Source: Isoetes taiwanensis
Taxonomy: Eukaryota; Streptophyta; Lycopodiopsida; Isoetales; Isoetaceae
NCBI GenBank assembly: GCA_021234155.1
Contig: JAJEKV010000027.1
Coordinates: forward strand, 14,334,993-14,398,992
Direction: 5' to 3'
DNA: 64,000 nucleotides
How positions within the stretch are numbered: the stretch's first letter is position 1; every line of letters begins with the position of its first letter. Below the pieces are notes generated by a model. It made no database searches. It was given only the letters and a program-made list of their open reading frames with translations, and was not told the origin of the DNA. The translations under genes and the position numbers were made by a program. This document shows, in pieces, positions 58,696 through 64,000 of the stretch.

Positions 58696-59680
58696 GCTCA
58701 ACTCCGCGGCTCGAATATTAAAAAAAAAAGTCACATTCACTTAGGGTTTGTCATTCTCTTCACCATCCTTCTCGCTGCCTCCTTCTTCGCCTTCTTCCTT
58801 CTCATGGATTATGAAGGACGCTTTTGTTCGGTACATGGGAGGAAAGCAAGGGGGGATCCCCTACCTCTTCTAGACCCTCCGCAGTAGCAAGGTTGACCTT
58901 GTCGACAACATGCGGCACACCCTCATTATGATGCCTTCCTTGAGTTTTTACAACGAGGAAATATTATCGCAGTGTAACTTTTGGGCTTAACCACCTCAAC
59001 CCTATCTCCACAAGGATATTTTATGGCGTATGTTTGGGGATGATCGCCACCACGATGCCATTCTTAGGGATATTGTCGACGCTAAGCACGCCCCATTCTT
59101 GACCTCGCTCTAATCAGCTATACTTTGAGGCCCGGGCTTTGTCCCTTGCCCTTTATCATGGATAGGTATATTGACAAGATCGACATGGCCTTAGAGCAAG
59201 CCAAGGCTCCACTTTCCCCCGCATCCCAGGAGGATGAACAGATAAGCTATGCCGACTTTGTAAGATGGAAGAAATTGGTCACAGAGAAGCCTTTACCGAG
59301 GTAAGGGCCAAGCACTTGTCGGCTTGGGTTCGCTCCTACTATAAAGGTTGGGGATCAGGATTACTTGTTACCGAGTTTATATTCAATGGGCATACCAAAG
59401 ATATCGCTAATAAGGGCAAGCAAAAAAGACGGCCATCTCCTTTATGAGTTGGCCGAAAGTATTGTCGTGGTCAAAATGACTTCATCGATTATTCTCGAAC
59501 CCGCCTTCACGCGCCGGAGATACACCGGACGCTTCAACTATCATCCTCTTTGATGTTGAGCCTATCAACAATCTATTATCGCTATGGCGCTTAATGATTC
59601 AGTGGTAATTCCGCCCTCAATTCCCCGAAGTCGGCTTTCCACGCCACGCCCCACATGTTCCCAATATCAACGATGTCGTA
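56568..59680 (+). other. 5' interior of Ty3/gypsy element, coding decayed
   Basis: This stretch should encode the leader and gag. I find only short plausible pieces: RFYEGLGYHTRF near 57.3 kb, FYPPEGDEQAEAEA near 57.44 kb, KDAFVRYMGGKQGGIPYL near 58.81 kb and AKHLSAWVRSYYKGW near 59.30 kb. None matches a gag domain I can name. It contains a poly(A) run of about 28 at 58.67 kb and shorter A-runs at 56.84 and 56.93 kb, so other insertions may be nested here. Frames change often. Confidence 0.4.
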
Positions 59681-59686
59681 GTCAAG

Positions 59687-60210
59687 ATGGAAGACGACCC
59701 AACTATGGAGGATCTATGTGATGAAGGCCAGTACACTCAGGAGGAGAAAGATTTTGTTAAGGAAGAGGAACTGCCACAGAACTTTGAATCTGAGTTGGCT
59801 TCCTTAACCCATCCGACTGTTGAGGGGTTGAAATGCCATATTACCCGGTTCTTCTTGTCGGCTTTTACAAGTAGGCAAGTCCTCTTCTTTGCCAAAGCAA
59901 TTGCACCTGAAGCAGAGGCGGGTGTATGGGCACTTAGGGCACTTTCGACGACAGCCGGCCATAAGAAGTTGCCCCCTGGAGCAGGTCATCCTGGTAAATC
60001 GTGATCTGGCCATTGCGGTGTTTGACCACGATATCGGCTCTTGGATGAACTTGAGTCTGCTGGTTGCAGCGCCATTAGCTACAAATGTTCCTCCAGAGAT
60101 AGCTTCATCAGCTGCCTCATCAATTAACCCTAGTGTTTTACTTCTGCAGCACCGACCAGAGCCTGAGTTTGATACCCAAGCACAAGATGTTGAAGGGTCG
60201 ACCTCTTAGT
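59687..60210 (+). pseudogene. hypothetical acidic ORF inside the element, frameshifted
   Basis: The frame at 59687-60004 starts MEDDPTMEDLCDEGQYTQEE. A second frame from 59889 carries on to an acidic end (QHRPEPEFDTQ and VEGSTS) and a TAG at 60208-60210. In the overlap the second frame reads VYGHLGHFRRQ followed by a Cys, which is faintly like a CCHC zinc knuckle missing its first cysteines. If that is right, this is the gag C-terminus, but I cannot confirm it. A break near 59.9 kb joins the two halves. Confidence 0.3.
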
Positions 60211-60401
60211 TCTAGCTTTTATCAGACAATTGTATTCGGTTCTATGTAATTTTGATTGGCATTTCCTTTAATGGGCCATCACATAATCTATATACTATTT
60301 TCTTATGTTTACTTGTACTGTTGAAAACCATTGAATTGTTTTTTTTTCCTTCATTGCTTATCTCTCTTCTTTAGAGCTGAACTATAGGGGATTGTTCGAT
60401 A

Positions 60402-60887
60402 TTGCATATTCATTCTTGTCGTCTTGCAGACGATGAGCTCGTAGACATCGAGGAAGAAATCACCAGTGCCATACAGGACGATCAAGGACCTCTCGAGCAG
60501 GATTATGGCCAACGGTACGGGGAGTACCCGGAGTGGGATGATGATTACGACGCAGGGGAACCCAAAGAAGAAGGAGAGCCCTATGATTCAGCTAAAGGCT
60601 TGGAAGTAGTCAATATTCTCCGAGAATGGGCCTTTGAGGACTTACAACAAACTCTTCGTCGAACATGGGATTACTGGGAAATGACAAGGCATGAAGCTTT
60701 TGCCGACGCCAACGATCACTTGTGGCAGATTTTCTATGCGCTAAGAAGGCTCTTTAATCTCCTTATCATTAGCCCCACGTTAGACTACCAGCCTGTTATC
60801 ATCCAGGCCTGGGCTCGCTACAAGGTAGTCAGAGCTGTACGGGAGAGCGTTCGCTACTCTATCTTGTACCCTTTTGCGCAGCCCTAG
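60402..60887 (+). CDS. hypothetical 161-residue acidic protein
   Basis: Unrecognised. An acidic N-terminal half (DIEEEITSAI, EWDDDYDAGEPKEEGEPYD) is followed by a helical, Trp/Arg-rich C-terminal half (LQQTLRRTWDYWEMTR, LRRLFNLLIIS) and ends with TAG. TCTTGCAG just before residue 10 could be a splice acceptor at 60422-60429. In that case the ATG at 60402 is not the start and this is a last exon; the downstream AATAAAG at 61030 would fit a poly(A) signal. It lies between the LTR and the protease/RT of a Ty3/gypsy element, so it may be an element ORF of unknown role or host sequence captured by it. Confidence 0.35.
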   Translation: MHIHSCRLADDELVDIEEEITSAIQDDQGPLEQDYGQRYGEYPEWDDDYDAGEPKEEGEPYDSAKGLEVVNILREWAFEDLQQTLRRTWDYWEMTRHEAFADANDHLWQIFYALRRLFNLLIISPTLDYQPVIIQAWARYKVVRAVRESVRYSILYPFAQP

Positions 60888-61140
60888 GCCCGGTCCCCTC
60901 GGTTTTTCTATGTTTGTGTGTGAGTTAAGAATTGCCCCATGTATAATATCTATCTCTGTATTATATAACTTTAAGTTTTGTAACTACCTTCAATGTAACG
61001 ATCTCCAATGTAACGACCGCTTTGACTTATAATAAAGATCTTTTCTCTTGTACTCTCTTATTTACTCTTTCTTTAGTACTATCCGAAATGATCTTGTTTC
61101 TGAGACTTGATGTCACTGTAATTCTGCTTATATTTTTTTT

Positions 61141-61362
61141 ATGGTCAATATAGACGGTGCACGTAACGCCGCCTGGCAGACACCCTCGAATGCCAGTAGA
61201 CTAACACCTGAGCAAGAACTTATGTTGATGAAGAGGCAATTAGTCGAGTTACAGGCTTATGTGCTAAACGCCAATCCACCACAAAGATATGCAGAAGACG
61301 GACCGAGTTACCTCGAGTTACCCCACTCCGCAGCCCACCTTGACCGCACCAGGTTGCTGTAA
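61141..61362 (+). CDS. hypothetical 73-residue ORF
   Basis: It begins MVNIDGARNAAWQTPSNASR and contains a possible short coiled coil (LTPEQELMLMKRQLVELQAY). The start follows a T-run. It may be the N-terminus of a gag or gag-pol protein whose later part is lost in the duplicated stretch downstream. No firm assignment. Confidence 0.3.
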   Translation: MVNIDGARNAAWQTPSNASRLTPEQELMLMKRQLVELQAYVLNANPPQRYAEDGPSYLELPHSAAHLDRTRLL

Positions 61363-61554
61363 GTCCACAAAGGAGGCACTGCTCCAAACGCCGATTCAAA
61401 GCCCGGCCGACGGATAGTGCCACATCCTCCGATGATCAGCCACCTCTCATGAGGTTCTCGAGAGTCCTCTATATCGAAGGGTGATCATCAAATGGTTAAG
61501 GCCAAGACCTCGAAGCCCTACACCATTGAGCCGAGGAGGAAGCTCCCAATACAT

Positions 61555-61900
61555 TCACTCCGGAGTCCCATATCCTTTGGGTCACCATTGAAACCGAAAA
61601 GAAAAATGCTATAAAGGTCAGCCCGTGATTTCCAAAGAGGGGTCAGTAGTACACATAATTTTGCTTCTCCTAAGCCCACACCTTGAGACTTTAGTCCCAC
61701 ATAATTTAATTCACTTGGGGAGTCCCATATCCTTGCAGCCATTGAAACCGCAATGCTGAAAGTCAACCCGCCGTTATTTCCACCATAGGTCAAGTAGACA
61801 AAGAAACCTTTCATAATTCTGACGGATACGGGTACACATAATTTTGCATCTCCTAGAATGGCCTGTATTGCAGCTTGAGACTTTAAGGTCCCGACCAAGC
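61555..61900 (+). repeat. imperfect tandem duplication before the pol region
   Basis: GAGTCCCATATCCTT, CCATTGAAACCG, GTACACATAATTTTGC.TCTCCTA and CTTGAGACTTTA occur in the same order in two copies, about 160 and 180 bases long (61565 onward and 61729 onward). They may stem from a duplication within the zinc-knuckle/protease region, or from a small insertion. Confidence 0.7.
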
Positions 61901-62004
61901 CTATCACTTTTTAGCTGGTAAGATCGACATACCATGGGTCGCGATTAACCTTAAAAATGTACCGCTGTGTGCACCAGCTTGCATTGGGTGCCGAAAGCTA
62001 ATGG

Positions 62005-62634
62005 ATATTGGCAAATATGATCCGATTGTTGGTATGGAATTTTTGGCATCCGCAAAGGCCAATATAGACCGCGAAAAACGGAAGTTACCTTCAACGCAAC
62101 TAATGGAGCCCGCGTGACTATAAAAAGGTCCTTAAACCCCATTAAATAAGGCTATACTTAGATAAGGATAAGTTGCTTTGCATTATCAGACTTGCATCCA
62201 TTGAGTCGATGCCAAAACAAGCAAGTAATTGATACCTTGCCAGAGGGCATTGCTAATCTTCTCCGAGAATTTCGTGATCCAGAAACTTCCTCCTTTTAGA
62301 GGGGTAGAATGTGAAATAGCTTTAGAACCAGGTACTAAGCCTACCACTAAGGCCCCGTACCGTATGAGTCCCCCTGAAATGGCAGAGCTTAAAAAGCAAC
62401 TTCAGGAGTTATTAAACCTAGGTTTCATTCATCCTAGTTTTCGCCTTTTACGCCCTTCCTATCCTTTTTTGTTAAGAAAAAGGATGGCTCCTTGAGGATG
62501 TGTATTGATTATCGGCAGCTCAATAAGCATACCATCAAAAATCGCTATGCTCTGCCTAGAGCAGACGATCTTATGGACCAGTTGCAAAGGGCCAAGTACT
62601 TTTCAAAGATTGACTTACGCTCCGGATATCATTG
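62005..62634 (+). pseudogene. Ty3/gypsy protease end and reverse transcriptase (interrupted)
   Basis: The text VGMEFLASAKANID (about 62032-62073) fits the end of a retropepsin (ILGMDFL pattern). Another frame continues VTFNATNGARVTIKRSL. The RT begins in the frame 62229-62495 with [20 protein letters not shown], then [17 protein letters not shown] and [10 protein letters not shown]. After a one-base frame change near 62.49 kb it continues [20 protein letters not shown] and [11 protein letters not shown], which are Ty3/gypsy RT motifs. It breaks off exactly after the GYH codon, just before the YxDD catalytic box. There the sequence changes to unrelated SINE- and LTR-like DNA, so the enzyme is split by an insertion. 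Confidence 0.85.
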
Positions 62635-62639
62635 TGACG

Positions 62640-62792
62640 ACCATACGGATATTCGTATCATACGAACATTATACTCCTATGTACAAAAGATGGTCGTCAT
62701 ACGGATACAAAGGGTAGTTGCACAAGATGGGTTTGAACTTCGAACCTTCCAGCTTGTGAGTCACACACCCTTGCCAAGTGCGCCACCAATAT
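62640..62792 (-). mobile_element. tRNA-derived SINE-like sequence, minus strand
   Basis: On the minus strand TGGTGGCGCACTTGGCAAGG (62769-62788 reversed) fits an A box, and after about 20 bases AAGGTTCGAAGTTCAAACCC (62729-62748 reversed) fits a B box. The downstream part contains a perfect 10-base inverted repeat, TGACGACCAT / ATGGTCGTCA (62635-62644 and 62690-62699), flanking ACGGATATTCGTAT. It may be a SINE inserted in the RT gene or part of the next element's LTR. Confidence 0.5.
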
Positions 62793-62793
62793 T

Positions 62794-63141
62794 TGTTAAA
62801 GACATTTCTTCACGCCTTCCTCATATGTGGACTATTCCCAAGGTTCTAGAATGTTCCTAGAACCTAAATGCATGCGCGGCTACACTTGGCACAATCTCAT
62901 CCATTGGAGTGGCGCGATCCTGGCCTTGGTCTAGATATATAAGGAGGCACCTCCTTCTTGTCAAACCATTCCGGCTCAACGCCAGTCTTGAGCCTCCTAG
63001 GCATCCGTCTCAGATTCCCGCTTGCCTTCGCTATTGTATTCTTGATTCTCGCTCATATATCGATTCTTTTCATCGATCTTGGCATATTTCTTCCGTGATT
63101 TTTGCATATTTTCCACATATTTTCCATAGGTTCATGACAAT
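62794..63141 (+). mobile_element. putative 5' LTR of a nested second Ty3/gypsy element
   Basis: TGTTAAAGACATTTC begins a block with a TATA-like GATATATAAGGAGG at about 62.93 kb, a CT-rich leader and an end at CATAGGTTCATGACA. It lies between the broken RT and a new gag in the same orientation. Both limits are guesses because the 3' LTR is outside the window, and no TGG-starting primer-binding site follows at once. The LTR could also start at 62635 with TGACGACC. Confidence 0.4.
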
Positions 63142-63369
63142 TTGAACCGAATCCCTTATGGTTCTTGTCCGCTCGATCCTAAACATTTTTTTTTTGCTCA
63201 TCGTTGGTGATTTTATATCTATGGAGGAGATTCCGACTTTATTACAACAGTCCAAAGCCTTTGTTCAAGTATGCCAAACAGCTGCAGCTTGGACAATAAA
63301 GAGCTTAAGGAACGATTTTTTCACATGAATCCGCTTCTAGCTCGGGATTGAGGCTATCGAGCCTAAGAT

Positions 63370-63904
63370 CAGCCCGCCGAGAAGTTTGACGGCATCGTCC
63401 AAGCTCCGCCGTTTTTGAATCGATCAGGCTTGTGATTCAGCTCCATCCTCATAGATATCCCACACCAAGAACAAGTGGGGCTGATTGGTTCTCTTCTCAC
63501 AGGGCCAGCTCTAAGTTGGTTTGTTTCTTTATTGGAGAAAGGAGCCCCGTGAGTTGCAAGATTTTGCCGCTTCACGCGTAACTCAAGCATGCTTTGGAAA
63601 CACCGGGATCGTCAGCCAAGACAAAGAAATACAAAACTTTGTAACTTTAAGGCAAGGTTTCGCCAAATTTTCAAGATATGCATCAGAATTTTCGGGCAAA
63701 TTGCAGTAGATAATGGGGATGATATTGCACTTCGAGATTGTTCGAAGCGGGTTTACAGAGGATGTCAAAGATATGTCGTTGTTCATGGAGGATCCCCAGA
63801 GTTTGGAAGAAGCCATCAGATTTGCAGTTCGATGTGATAATCGGCTCTTCGAACATAGACAAGAGAGACATAGTCAGGTCTTTTCCAATTACACAAGTTT
63901 ATAG
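63370..63904 (+). pseudogene. Ty3/gypsy gag (capsid) of the nested element, frameshifted
   Basis: The readings PEKFDGIVQAPPF and then VGLIGSLLTGPALSWFVSL give the N-terminal part of a Ty3/gypsy gag capsid. The frame 63521-63709 continues PRELQDFAAS and IQNFVTLRQGFAKFSRYASE. The frame 63713-63904 continues FTEDVKDMSLFMEDPQSLEE and FAVRCDNRLFEHRQER, the conserved end of the domain. At least three frame changes or stops interrupt it. The zinc knuckle would lie beyond 63.9 kb, and the window ends before protease and RT. Confidence 0.8.
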
Positions 63905-64000
63905 CTATGCCTTCCCCGCCTTTATCGTAGAGAATCCAGCGCATCCGGGACCTCGAGCCTATGCGCATTGATCTGACAGCCGAGGATTCTTTATCCGCCA

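Overview
The window looks like nuclear DNA of a land plant with a large, repeat-rich genome, most likely a non-seed lineage (fern, lycophyte or bryophyte). The reasons are GT-AG introns in plant-type genes, a chloroplast ycf2-like fragment, L1-type LINEs, Ty3/gypsy LTR elements, tRNA-derived SINEs and two copies of a DUF7869-type mobile-element protein, which I associate with fern, moss and algal genomes. No prokaryotic feature (operon, Shine-Dalgarno site, CRISPR array) is supported. The placement rests on remembered family resemblance, not on a search.

Only one host gene is close to complete: a ten-exon A1 (pepsin/nepenthesin-like) aspartic protease at about 28.9-32.5 kb on the plus strand. 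Both catalytic Asp motifs are present and every splice site can be read, but two reading-frame breaks interrupt it. Two other host-gene remnants are recognisable: a p24/emp24 cargo-receptor fragment (13.36-14.17 kb; two frameshifts and a stop) and one exon resembling Strawberry-notch/FORGETTER1 (33.5-33.6 kb).

Layout from left to right. 0-3.3 kb: no gene. 3.3-8.2 kb: decayed minus-strand LINE. 8.3-10.2 kb: local family of three short ORFs, each behind the same promoter-like block. 10.3-13.0 kb: decayed minus-strand DUF7869 protein. 13.3-14.2 kb: p24 pseudogene. 15.5-17.5 kb: GATTC-rich degenerate satellite and a foldback element. 20-23.5 kb: GGGCGCCCAATTT-rich repeats. 24.8-25.6 kb: a three-copy repeat. 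28.9-32.5 kb: aspartic protease. 35.2-35.9 kb: second GATTC block with the same left flank as the first. 38.5-44.7 kb: minus-strand L1-like LINE. 45.3-45.5 kb: ycf2-like plastid insert. 45.7 and 53.4-54.2 kb: tRNA-derived SINE copies. 46.1-47.6 kb: LTR without an adjoining primer-binding site. 47.7-48.4 kb: array of palindromic GTATTCCGGAATAC motifs. 48.5-51.7 kb: better preserved DUF7869 protein. 52.0-53.3 kb: a separate LTR-element gag. 55.0-62.6 kb: Ty3/gypsy element with 5' LTR, tRNA-iMet-type primer-binding site, long unassigned interior, protease and reverse transcriptase, interrupted at about 62.63 kb by a SINE-like sequence and a second Ty3/gypsy element whose gag runs to the window end.

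The least explained items are the three-copy short-ORF family with fixed TATA-to-ATG spacing, the palindromic array next to the DUF7869 gene, and the paired GATTC satellites. Single-base frame breaks occur in nearly every coding relic, including the otherwise well-kept protease, so either decay or residual indel errors in the assembly must be considered.
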